A stretch of DNA of 8,559 nucleotides from Nitrospinae bacterium CG11_big_fil_rev_8_21_14_0_20_56_8 (GTDB taxonomy: Bacteria; Nitrospinota; Nitrospinia; Nitrospinales; VA-1): the NCBI GenBank assembly GCA_002796165.1, contig PCWF01000105.1, positions 1,565 to 10,123 on the forward strand, in the 5' to 3' direction. Numbering within the stretch: position 1 is the first letter of the stretch; each line of letters begins with the position of its first letter. Below are positions 1-5,917 of this stretch, piece after piece. The notes under the pieces are model-generated. The model saw only the letters and a list, made by a program, of their open reading frames with translations. It was not told where the DNA came from and ran no database searches. A program made the translations under genes and the position numbers.

Positions 1-326
1 GGTTTACATGGGACACGCAGAATCCGGAACAGGACCGTGCCACCGCGCGGAAGGCATTTGAAATCGCCAAAGAAAAACTGATGAGCGGAAAATATCAATT
101 GGTCATTTTCGATGAAATCAATTACGTGCTGGATTACCGGTTTTTACCCCTGGAGGAGTTCCTCCAGACGCTTCGCGATAAACCCGAAATGGTCCACGTG
201 GCGTGCACGGGTCGAAATGCGAATGAAAAATTGATCGCCATGGCGGACCTGGTCACCGAAATGAGGTGCATCAAGCATCCCTTCGCGGAGCAGGGAATTC
301 CCGCACAAAAAGGAATTGAATTTTAA
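1..326 (+). CDS. cobO: Cob(I)yrinic acid a,c-diamide adenosyltransferase (CobO/BtuR type), 3' part only
   Basis: The reading frame is open from base 3 to a TAA at 324-326; the start lies before the window. The roughly 107 visible residues match the C-terminal part of the CobO/CobA/BtuR family. They begin FTWDTQNPEQDR, continue with a core strand ending in an acidic pair (QLVIFDEINYVLDY), then a VACTGRNA segment, and close with the family's typical QGIPAQKGIEF tail. By family knowledge this cytoplasmic enzyme transfers the 5'-deoxyadenosyl group of ATP to the cobalt of reduced corrinoids, in de novo B12 synthesis and in salvage. The N-terminal ATP-binding P-loop is outside the window. A 63-nt gap with no obvious terminator separates it from the tonB gene, so co-transcription is likely. 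cobT lies four genes downstream, which supports a cobalamin cluster. The family call is firm; only completeness is unknown. Confidence 0.93.
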   Translation, partial: FTWDTQNPEQDRATARKAFEIAKEKLMSGKYQLVIFDEINYVLDYRFLPLEEFLQTLRDKPEMVHVACTGRNANEKLIAMADLVTEMRCIKHPFAEQGIPAQKGIEF

Positions 327-389
327 CCTTCACCGGAAAGCAACGGAATCTGAAAAAATCGCCCGGAGGTTGGACGAGTCGAACGGTTT

Positions 390-1685
390 ATGCAAACGCG
401 AATACTGTTAAAAACCCCATCGAATAGGATTATCGGATACGCCCTGGCCATGTCCATATGCCTGCATGTGGCCGGGCTGTACTGGTTTCGCCTGCCGGAA
501 GCCAAGGTCATCGTTCCTCCTCCACCCCAACGAATCTTGATAAAGAGGATCGTGCCTCCGCCTGCATTGTTGCAAAAGGATATTCCCGAACCGGTGGCAC
601 TGGAGCAAACCTCAATTTCATCCCAGGCAGTAGCAAAACAGAATTCTCCCGAGTCCGTTTCCATCGAACCGGTCCGGGGGGTGATTCGCCCCTCAGACCC
701 GCTTGAACCCCGCCCCATGACTAAAGACCCCGCGCCAGCGTCCCGGGAATCGGCAAAGACGCCTTTCCCGGCTCAACCCCGACGGATGAGACCGCAAACG
801 GAAGCGGAAAATATTTCACCCTCCCCTTCCCCTGCCATTCCGGTTTCGATTCGCCCTGCGCAACGGCGAAATTCGATGACCTCCAGTCCGGAAATGGCGC
901 ACGTGGCCAGCGCCGCTCTCTCGATCGTTCCACGGAAACCGGGCTCAGGGACCGAGACTCTTGCAAGATCCTCAACACCCAGGGTACAGGCCCATGATAC
1001 GAGGGCCTTTTCCGGTCAGCAGGAAACGATCCATTTCAGCCCCATTTCCAATGATACCTTTTCCGGAAGGTCAAAGTCGGCCCGCCCCAGCCCCTCGGTG
1101 ATGGGCCGCAGGGGAACGCGGTCATTTCAGCCCGCATCCGGTTACGAAGCCCTGCCGAGCACGGCGCTTGGTCTCACTGGACCGGGAGAGTATTCTCCTG
1201 CCCCCCCGGTTGTCACCCAACGGGCCAAACCGGTTCCAGGGTCTTTGGTGTCGGCCCAGGTTGCAGATTTGCCCTCAAGCTTTCTTGGATACGGTGGAGA
1301 ACACCTATCTGAAAATCCAAATCCCGGGGGGAATCTTCAAGCCGAATTGGTCCCCCTGGGCGCGCAGGGGGAGGGGTACGACCTGGGCGCCATTCGCCGG
1401 GGATTTCACTCGAAGGTATGGAACCGGATTGCGAACGCCCGGCATTATCCCCTGGCGGCCCGAAAACGAGGATACGAAGGGAATCCGGTGGTCGGCTTCA
1501 CGCTGGAGCCGGATGGGTCGCTGAAAGATATCGTCCTGGTCGAATCGTCGCATCATGAGCTTCTCGACGAAGCCGCCCTCGATGCGGTAAAAATGGGAAG
1601 TCCCTATCCGCCGATCCCCGACCCGTTGGGACTGAAATCCATTAGGTTTCAATTGCCGATTTCATTTATACTGGAGAAACCATGA
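390..1685 (+). CDS. tonB: TonB family energy transducer with long proline/serine-rich periplasmic linker
   Basis: A 431-residue protein with the three-part TonB layout. Residues about 13-33 form a single N-terminal membrane segment. It holds S22-x3-H26, the spacing of the conserved Ser/His pair by which E. coli TonB couples to ExbB/ExbD. Next comes a low-complexity periplasmic linker (about 36-330) rich in Pro, Ser, Arg and Ala, starting with VPPPPQR and IVPPPA. Residues about 336-428 are a TonB C-terminal domain, with the ARHYPLAARKRGYEG motif at about 350-364 and a GFTLEPDGSL strand after it. The protein would pass proton-motive force to TonB-dependent outer-membrane receptors. No exbB, exbD or receptor gene is in view. 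The start is ATG at 390: an in-frame stop at 351-353 leaves no earlier ATG, GTG or TTG. The only strong SD-like GGAGG (365-369) is too distant, so initiation looks weak. It sits 63 nt after cobO, and its stop overlaps the next start as ATGA. Position between cobO and cobT suggests corrinoid uptake; that is inference. Confidence 0.88.
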   Translation: MQTRILLKTPSNRIIGYALAMSICLHVAGLYWFRLPEAKVIVPPPPQRILIKRIVPPPALLQKDIPEPVALEQTSISSQAVAKQNSPESVSIEPVRGVIRPSDPLEPRPMTKDPAPASRESAKTPFPAQPRRMRPQTEAENISPSPSPAIPVSIRPAQRRNSMTSSPEMAHVASAALSIVPRKPGSGTETLARSSTPRVQAHDTRAFSGQQETIHFSPISNDTFSGRSKSARPSPSVMGRRGTRSFQPASGYEALPSTALGLTGPGEYSPAPPVVTQRAKPVPGSLVSAQVADLPSSFLGYGGEHLSENPNPGGNLQAELVPLGAQGEGYDLGAIRRGFHSKVWNRIANARHYPLAARKRGYEGNPVVGFTLEPDGSLKDIVLVESSHHELLDEAALDAVKMGSPYPPIPDPLGLKSIRFQLPISFILEKP

Positions 1686-2416
1686 CGGCGGTCAAGAAAT
1701 TCATCACGATTGGCACGATGCTGTGGCTCCTCGTTGCCACCCCTTCCAGCGCTGAGGTGATCCAGGTGGATAGCAATTTCGATGGGAAAATGGATCAATG
1801 GCAGTATGTCACCCAGGACCGGAAAATCGAAAAGATCGAATTTGACACCAATGGAGATGGCAAGGTGGACCAGGTCGATTTTTACGACCTGAATAAAACT
1901 CCGATCCGGGTCCAACTGGACACCAACTTCGACGGAAAAATGGATCAGGTGCAACATTATTCCAGAACGGGGATCCTGCAGATGGTCGAAAGGGATTCCA
2001 AATCCTTCGGCGCGTTTGATTTAAAGGAGTATTACGGACCTGGAACGAAGCTTATTCGAATCGAGGCCGACACCAATCATGATGGTAAAGCCAATGCATT
2101 CCAGTTTTTCAATGAGCAGGAAAAGGTAATGCGGGTGGAGTACGATACCGATTTCAATGGCAAGTTGGATCGTTGGGAATACTATTCCGATGAAAGCAAA
2201 ATAGAATCGGTTGCCTTTGACACCAACGGCGACGAAAAACCGGAACAATGGCAATTTTTCTCTGCCACGGGAATATTGGAAAAAGTCGGTTTCGACATGA
2301 ATAACGATGGGAAGCCCGACAGCTGGAAATTTTATGATCCGAAAGGCAACCTGGTCCGGGTCGAAATCGACAGCAATTTTGACGGAATTCTGGATATTGT
2401 CCGTAACCTGCAATGA
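1682..2416 (+). CDS. Secreted acidic protein of nine 25-residue D-x-N-x-D-G repeats
   Basis: A 244-residue protein. Residues 1-24 are a Sec signal peptide: K5-K6, a hydrophobic stretch, and PSSA before E25 as a likely signal peptidase I site. The rest of the mature protein is a tandem array. An aspartate starts a D-x-N-x-D-G-K-x-D loop at residues 30, 55, 80, 105, 130, 155, 180, 205 and 230, exactly 25 apart every time. Each loop resembles the 12-residue calcium-binding loop of EF-hand, dockerin and thrombospondin type 3 repeats. It is followed by an aromatic strand (W-x-Y/F-Y/F) and a short G-x-L-x-R-V-E-like strand. Unit 4 (D105-SKSFGAF-D113) has lost most ligands but keeps the phase. The aromatic part recalls MORN/YwqK-like beta repeats. 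Such repeats occur in several diderm lineages without a known role. The start overlaps the tonB stop (ATGA) with GGAG at 1673-1676, so translation is probably coupled. It is likely periplasmic or exported; calcium binding is inferred and function is unknown. Confidence 0.85.
   Translation: MTAVKKFITIGTMLWLLVATPSSAEVIQVDSNFDGKMDQWQYVTQDRKIEKIEFDTNGDGKVDQVDFYDLNKTPIRVQLDTNFDGKMDQVQHYSRTGILQMVERDSKSFGAFDLKEYYGPGTKLIRIEADTNHDGKANAFQFFNEQEKVMRVEYDTDFNGKLDRWEYYSDESKIESVAFDTNGDEKPEQWQFFSATGILEKVGFDMNNDGKPDSWKFYDPKGNLVRVEIDSNFDGILDIVRNLQ
1769..2413 (+). repeat. Tandem 75-bp coding repeat array, nine units in register
   Basis: The DNA behind the 25-residue protein repeat has unit starts (GAY codon of the first Asp) at 1769, 1844, 1919, 1994, 2069, 2144, 2219, 2294 and 2369. 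The last unit is shortened by the stop codon. No unit has an insertion or deletion. DNA identity is moderate: units 1 and 3 share a TTCGAYGG(G/A)AAAATGGATCA block almost exactly, while others differ by many substitutions. This indicates old duplications kept under protein-level constraint rather than a recent expansion. Confidence 0.85.
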
Positions 2417-2437
2417 ATATGAATAGGAGCATATTGA

Positions 2438-2863
2438 ATGAAGTCCGTTCACATCCTGGCAATCACCTTGCCAGCGGTCTTTTTCCTCTCTTCGTGCCAT
2501 CCCCAGCCCACGCAAAAAGTTCCCCTGGAATTTGAGGAAGGGCAAAAGCTCTTCCATAAAGTTTGCGCCAGTTGTCACGGGGCCGATGCCCTGGGCAAGG
2601 AGACCAAAGCCCCTGCGTTAATCGACGAGGATTATATATCCAGCAATTTTTCCGATGCCGATGTCCGTCAGCAGGTGGTCAACGGGTCTGACAAGATGCC
2701 TTCGCAACGAGCCCGCGTGTCGGACGGAGAAATCGAGGAAATCATCAAGTATCTGAGATATTCCCAGAAATCCGCCAATCTCGTTGCCGATATGGAGGAA
2801 CCGGAGAATTTTACAAATCCCAGTGACGAAGAAGATACTTCAGAACAGGAAAAAGATAGCTGA
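2438..2863 (+). CDS. Lipoprotein monohaem c-type cytochrome with acidic tail
   Basis: A 141-residue protein. The N-terminus is a lipoprotein signal: a hydrophobic stretch ending FFLSSC, with C20 as the likely lipidated cysteine. H21 follows rather than Asp, so the enteric inner-membrane retention signal is absent. A single class I cytochrome c domain follows. Its haem-binding motif is C43-A-S-C46-H47 after EGQKLFHKV, and M87 in GSDKMPSQ is the probable distal iron ligand. The closing helix is SDGEIEEIIKYLRYSQ. Residues 119-141 form an acidic, probably disordered tail with ten Asp/Glu in 23 positions. The start has a good SD, AGGAG at 2425-2429, eight nt before ATG, and lies 21 nt after the repeat gene. 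It should be a small electron carrier anchored in the envelope; its redox partners are not in the window. The domain resembles short cytochrome c subunits found beside respiratory or oxidative periplasmic enzymes. Confidence 0.9.
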   Translation: MKSVHILAITLPAVFFLSSCHPQPTQKVPLEFEEGQKLFHKVCASCHGADALGKETKAPALIDEDYISSNFSDADVRQQVVNGSDKMPSQRARVSDGEIEEIIKYLRYSQKSANLVADMEEPENFTNPSDEEDTSEQEKDS

Positions 2864-2875
2864 TTCGGCTTTTTT
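2858..2875 (+). terminator. Weak intrinsic-terminator-like hairpin at the cytochrome stop
   Basis: AGCTG (2858-2862) can pair with CGGCT (2866-2870) around an ATT loop, using one G-U pair. A run of six T follows at 2870-2875. The hairpin contains the cytochrome stop codon (TGA 2861-2863). The stem is only five base pairs, so partial termination or read-through into cobT is as likely as a full stop. An upstream GGAAAA and downstream TTTTCC could lengthen the pairing. Confidence 0.35.
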
Positions 2876-2886
2876 CCATTCAATCC

Positions 2887-2900
2887 TCCCCGATCGGGGA
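2887..2900. promoter_or_regulatory. Perfect 14-bp palindrome TCCCCGATCGGGGA before cobT
   Basis: A perfect dyad centred between 2893 and 2894, 26 nt before the cobT start and just after the T-run of the candidate terminator. It could be a regulator-binding dyad or the tip of an RNA stem. As RNA the central bases would have to form the loop, leaving about five strong G-C/A-U pairs. No regulator can be named from the sequence, and a chance match is possible in a GC-rich background. Confidence 0.35.
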
Positions 2901-2926
2901 TCTCTAAAATTGTCGAAAAGGAAATA

Positions 2927-3988
2927 ATGCATCCCACCATTCGGCATACTCTGGACCAAATTTCCCCTGTGTCCGGGGATGCCCTCCTTCGCGCCCAATC
3001 TCATTTGGATTCCTTGACCAAACCTCCGGGAAGCCTGGGGCGGTTGGAGGAAATGGCCGCTCGGTATGTCGCTCTACGGGGCAACCTGGCAGAGTTACCG
3101 AAGAAAAAGGCCATCGTTGTTTTCGCCGCAGACCACGGTGTCACTCAGGAAGGGGTGAGCGCTTATCCGCAGGAGGTCACCTGCCAAATGGTCAAAAATT
3201 TTCTTTCCGGGGGAGCGGCGGTCAATGTCCTTGCACGCCACGCGGGAGCGGAGGTCCTGGTTGTGGATATGGGAGTGAACGGGGATTTTTCTCCCCACCC
3301 CAACCTGCTGGCCCGAAAGATCGCACCGGGAACGCAAAACCTTGCCCGCACACCGGCCATGACGCGGGACCAAGCCGAGACCGCCATTCGAATCGGGATC
3401 GAAATCGCCACCGAATGGGCCGAAAACCAGGGGGACCTTCTCGGCACAGGGGATATGGGCATCGGCAATACCACCCCGGCCACGGCGATCCTCTCCGTTT
3501 TGGGAAATTCCCCTTCACGGCAATTGACGGGCCGGGGGACCGGCATCGACAACCCGACTCTGGAAAAAAAAATCCGCCTGATCGAAAACGCCATTGCCAC
3601 TCATAAGCCCAATCCTGAAGATCCCATCGACATATTGGCTAAACTGGGTGGGTTTGAAATCGGCGGCATCGCGGGCCTGGTGCTGGGAGCCGCCGCACGC
3701 CGGATCCCGATACTGATCGACGGATTGATTTCAGGAGCCGGAGCGGCCCTCGCTCTGGGGCTGAGTCCCACCGTTAAAGATTATCTTTTCCCCTCCCACC
3801 GGTCTTGTGAGCCCGGACACGAGATTTTTTTCAAGCTCCTGGGCAGGCCGCCCATCCTCGATCTGGACATGCGGCTGGGGGAAGGCACGGGCGCCGCTTT
3901 GGCCATTCCCATTCTGGAGGGGGCAATCAGGATCTATAATGAAATGGCCACATTCAAAAGCGCCGGGGTGTCGACCCGCGCGGTATAA
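2927..3988 (+). CDS. cobT: Nicotinate-nucleotide--dimethylbenzimidazole phosphoribosyltransferase
   Basis: A 353-residue protein of normal CobT length. Family motifs appear in order: TKPPGSLGRLE (31-41), FAADHGVTQEGVSAYP (66-81), GDMGIGNTTPAT (175-186), GRGTGIDN (202-209), the ILIDGLISGAGA strand-loop (262-273), SHRSCEPGH (290-298) and RLGEGTGAA (316-324). E319 in the last motif corresponds to the catalytic glutamate of Salmonella CobT. The family's frequent GEMGIGNTT motif reads GDMGIGNTT here, a conservative change at D176. The cytoplasmic enzyme moves phosphoribose from nicotinate mononucleotide to the lower-ligand base, giving alpha-ribazole phosphate for the cobalamin nucleotide loop. 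The start is ATG at 2927 with AAGGA at 2918-2922, four nt upstream, a short spacing. It lies 63 nt after the cytochrome gene, past a weak terminator-like hairpin and a palindrome. It shares the cobalamin pathway with cobO; cobU and cobS are not in the window. Confidence 0.96.
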   Translation: MHPTIRHTLDQISPVSGDALLRAQSHLDSLTKPPGSLGRLEEMAARYVALRGNLAELPKKKAIVVFAADHGVTQEGVSAYPQEVTCQMVKNFLSGGAAVNVLARHAGAEVLVVDMGVNGDFSPHPNLLARKIAPGTQNLARTPAMTRDQAETAIRIGIEIATEWAENQGDLLGTGDMGIGNTTPATAILSVLGNSPSRQLTGRGTGIDNPTLEKKIRLIENAIATHKPNPEDPIDILAKLGGFEIGGIAGLVLGAAARRIPILIDGLISGAGAALALGLSPTVKDYLFPSHRSCEPGHEIFFKLLGRPPILDLDMRLGEGTGAALAIPILEGAIRIYNEMATFKSAGVSTRAV

Positions 3989-4017
3989 TCCCCGGTATTT
4001 CATCTCACCCACCCCGC

Positions 4018-4046
4018 TTGACAGGATGGGGTATTTTGGCTAGATT
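4018..4046 (+). promoter_or_regulatory. Candidate sigma70-type promoter for dapL-folK
   Basis: A perfect -35 hexamer TTGACA (4018-4023) is followed after exactly 17 nt by TAGATT (4041-4046), a 4/6 match to TATAAT. Transcription would begin near 4053, giving a leader of about 140 nt before the dapL ATG. The position, in the longest intergenic gap of the window, fits a new transcription unit. Assignment rests on consensus only. A short inverted repeat ACCCC (4011-4015) / GGGGT (4028-4032) followed by ATTTT overlaps it and could be a weak end signal for cobT. Confidence 0.45.
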
Positions 4047-4058
4047 GAACGACTCTTC

Positions 4059-4099
4059 ATTGGGAACCCGATTGAGCCTCCAGCCCAATAGTGGTTTTT
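4059..4099 (+). promoter_or_regulatory. Inverted repeat plus T-run in the dapL leader
   Basis: ATTGGG (4059-4064) pairs with CCCAAT (4084-4089) across a 19-nt loop, and TTTTT follows at 4095-4099. It would sit at the very start of the transcript from the candidate promoter. The loop contains CTCCA (4078-4082), complementary to TGGAG in the dapL ribosome-binding site (4179-4183). It could be a simple attenuator, an RNA-stabilising 5' stem, or chance. I see no recognisable lysine or cobalamin riboswitch in this gap. Confidence 0.25.
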
Positions 4100-4177
4100 C
4101 TATTATCTTCAAGGGAAAACGCCAGGGTCGATAGAATTATTCCGAGTATTTTTAGTTTTTTCAACCCACGACATCGA

Positions 4178-4183
4178 GTGGAG
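4178..4183 (+). promoter_or_regulatory. Ribosome binding site that fixes the dapL start
   Basis: GTGGAG lies nine nt upstream of ATG 4193. It supports this start over the longer open frame, which could begin at a GTG at 4091. The upstream residues in that frame are unlike the family, whereas MSESFIQSLFADRLSGKQFGK is a typical N-terminus. Confidence 0.6.
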
Positions 4184-4192
4184 TCAACACAT

Positions 4193-5428
4193 ATGTCCGA
4201 GAGTTTCATCCAGTCCCTTTTTGCCGACCGTTTGAGCGGCAAGCAGTTTGGAAAAGACACGAAGATTTACAAATTTGAAAAGATCAAGCGGGCCAAACGC
4301 GCGGCTCTCCAGGCCAATCCCGGCAAGGAGCTGTTCGACATGGGTGTCGGAGAGCCGGACGAAATGGCTTTCCCCCAGGTGGTCAAAACCCTGCAACTGG
4401 AAGCAGAAAAACCCGAAAACCGGGGGTATACCGACAACGGTATCGACGAGTTCAAAATGGCCGCTGTCCGCTATATGGAAAAACTGTTCGAGGTTGAGGG
4501 GCTCGATCCGGCACGGCATGTCAACCACTCGATCGGATCCAAACCGGGACTGGCCATCATGCCCTATATTTTCATCAATCCCGGCGAGGTGGTTCTGATG
4601 ACGGTACCGGGTTATCCGGTCCTGGGGACCCATACACAATACATTGGCGGCAATGTGGTCGACCTTCCCCTGACCGAGGCCAATCATTTTCTTCCCGACC
4701 TGAAGAAAATCGACGCCAAAACCCGCAAACAGGCAAAGATCCTGTATCTCAACTATCCCAACAACCCGACCGGGGCAAATGCAACCCGAGAATTTTATGA
4801 AGAAGTCGTGGAATTTGCCAAGGCCAACAACATCATCGTGGTTCAGGATGCGGCCTATGCCGCGTTAAATTACGATGGAAAACCCCTCAGCTTCCTGTCC
4901 GTTCCGGGAGCCCTCGACGTAGGCGTGGAATTTCATTCCCTCTCGAAGGCTTTCAATATGACCGGATGGCGAATGGCCTTCATCGTCGGAAACGAGTTGA
5001 TCGTGAAAGGCTTCGCCCACATCAAGGATAATGTGGACTCGGGTCAGTTCGCGGCAATCCAGAAAGCTGGAATTTGCGCCCTGGAACATCCAGAGATCAC
5101 CAATGAAATCGTCAAGAAGTACAAACGCCGGCTGGGCCTGTTGGTTGAAACACTCAATTCAGTCGGATTCAGCGCCAAAATGCCCGGCGGCTCGTTTTTC
5201 CTTTACGTGAAATGTCCCAAGGGAGTCCAGGGAGGTCCCGAATTCAAAACAGCGGAAGATTTCTCCCAGTTCATGATCAAGGAAATGCTCATTTCCACCG
5301 TTCCGTGGGACGACGTGGGGCACTATGTTCGCTTCTCTGTAACCTTTGCGGCCAAAGGCGAAAAGGAAGAAGAGCGCATCATGCAGGAAATGAAAAAACG
5401 CCTGGCCACAACTCAATTCATATTCTGA
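4193..5428 (+). CDS. dapL: LL-diaminopimelate aminotransferase (class I/II PLP aminotransferase)
   Basis: From ATG 4193 the protein is 411 residues, the usual length for DapL. It is a fold-type I PLP enzyme. GVGEPDEMAF (51-60) is the N-terminal substrate loop. N-Y-P-N-N-P-T-G (187-194) and D219/Y222 in VVQDAAY bind the cofactor ring. K252 in H-S-L-S-K-A-F-N-M-T-G-W-R is the Schiff-base lysine, and R380 in YVRFS should hold the substrate carboxylate. DapL converts tetrahydrodipicolinate plus glutamate directly to LL-diaminopimelate, bypassing the succinyl or acetyl branches of lysine and peptidoglycan synthesis. The N-terminal FADRLSGKQFGK...KIYKFEKIKRAKRAA block and the GYPVLGTHTQYIGG segment resemble the planctomycete/verrucomicrobial-style DapL more than the plant/chlamydial form; this comes from memory of the family. 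Substrate specificity is inferred, since related aminotransferases are easily misassigned. A candidate promoter lies about 140 nt upstream of the start, and folK follows with no gap. Confidence 0.85.
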   Translation: MSESFIQSLFADRLSGKQFGKDTKIYKFEKIKRAKRAALQANPGKELFDMGVGEPDEMAFPQVVKTLQLEAEKPENRGYTDNGIDEFKMAAVRYMEKLFEVEGLDPARHVNHSIGSKPGLAIMPYIFINPGEVVLMTVPGYPVLGTHTQYIGGNVVDLPLTEANHFLPDLKKIDAKTRKQAKILYLNYPNNPTGANATREFYEEVVEFAKANNIIVVQDAAYAALNYDGKPLSFLSVPGALDVGVEFHSLSKAFNMTGWRMAFIVGNELIVKGFAHIKDNVDSGQFAAIQKAGICALEHPEITNEIVKKYKRRLGLLVETLNSVGFSAKMPGGSFFLYVKCPKGVQGGPEFKTAEDFSQFMIKEMLISTVPWDDVGHYVRFSVTFAAKGEKEEERIMQEMKKRLATTQFIF

Positions 5429-5917
5429 ATGATCCACTCCGGCTTCGTGGGCCTGGGTTCCAACCTTGGCTCACCGGTGGATAACTGCAGGCGGGCTCTC
5501 GACCTGTTGTCCAAACAGGCTTCCATTGGGATCGTTAACCGCTCCTCGTTCTACCGGACCTCCCCTGTGGGGAAAACGGACCAGGACTGGTTTGTCAACG
5601 CGGTGGCCCGTTTTGAAACCCCTTTGTCTCCTGAAGAAATTCTGGACCTGTTCTTGAACCTGGAAATTGAATTGGGGCGAAAACGGCGGGAGAAATGGGG
5701 ACCGAGGGAAATCGATCTCGATCTTCTGTTTTATGACGACCGGGTTTCACAAGCCGGGAATCTCATTCTGCCTCATCCCGAAATCGAACGGCGGGCTTTC
5801 GTTCTCATCCCCATGAACGAAATCGCTCCCGAATGGGTTCACCCCGTCTTGAAAAAAACCATCAGAGATCTGGTGACGACATTGGCCGAGGACCAGATGA
5901 TCCAGCGCATTCCCTGA
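5429..5917 (+). CDS. folK: 2-amino-4-hydroxy-6-hydroxymethyldihydropteridine pyrophosphokinase (HPPK)
   Basis: A 162-residue protein, full HPPK length. Motifs: GLGSNLGSP (8-16), FYRTSPVGKTDQDWFVNAV (41-59), ELGRKRREKWGPREIDLDLL (81-100) and LPHPEIERRAFVLIPMNEIAP (114-134). D96 and D98 in E-I-D-L-D are the expected magnesium ligands. The enzyme transfers pyrophosphate from ATP to 6-hydroxymethyl-7,8-dihydropterin in folate synthesis, in the cytoplasm. ATG 5429 follows directly after the dapL TGA (5426-5428), and no good SD precedes it. Translation therefore probably depends on ribosomes finishing dapL. Its last 56 nt overlap the 3' end of thiI on the other strand. Confidence 0.95.
   Translation: MIHSGFVGLGSNLGSPVDNCRRALDLLSKQASIGIVNRSSFYRTSPVGKTDQDWFVNAVARFETPLSPEEILDLFLNLEIELGRKRREKWGPREIDLDLLFYDDRVSQAGNLILPHPEIERRAFVLIPMNEIAPEWVHPVLKKTIRDLVTTLAEDQMIQRIP

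Noticed and set aside
323..718. 131-codon minus-strand open frame over the tonB start
   Set aside because: It is antisense to the clear TonB membrane segment and linker, has no recognisable domain, and is explained by the skewed codon use of tonB.
1769..2413. 75-bp periodicity as a CRISPR array or non-coding satellite
   Set aside because: The units are diverged at DNA level and stay in one reading frame. There are no identical repeats separated by unique spacers.
2021..2578. 185-codon minus-strand open frame over the repeat and cytochrome genes
   Set aside because: It is the mirror of the periodic coding repeat, which produces long antisense open frames. The sense strand carries the signal peptide and motifs.
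3163..3600. Minus-strand open frames inside cobT
   Set aside because: They are antisense to conserved CobT motifs and have no family resemblance.
4011..4036. Rho-independent terminator after cobT
   Set aside because: The ACCCC/GGGGT stem has only five base pairs with a 12-nt loop and a short ATTTT tail. It is too weak to list alone and overlaps the candidate promoter.
4091..4192. N-terminal extension of dapL from a GTG at 4091
   Set aside because: The 34 extra residues are unlike the family N-terminus and have no SD. ATG 4193 has GTGGAG at good spacing and gives the normal 411-residue length.
1..4192. Cobalamin riboswitch upstream of the tonB or cobT genes
   Set aside because: The gaps (63 nt each) are too short for one, and I saw no B12-box-like conserved core in them or in 3989-4192. 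One could exist upstream of the window.
4184..4687. 167-codon minus-strand open frame over the dapL start
   Set aside because: It is antisense to the conserved DapL N-terminus and has no motif of its own.
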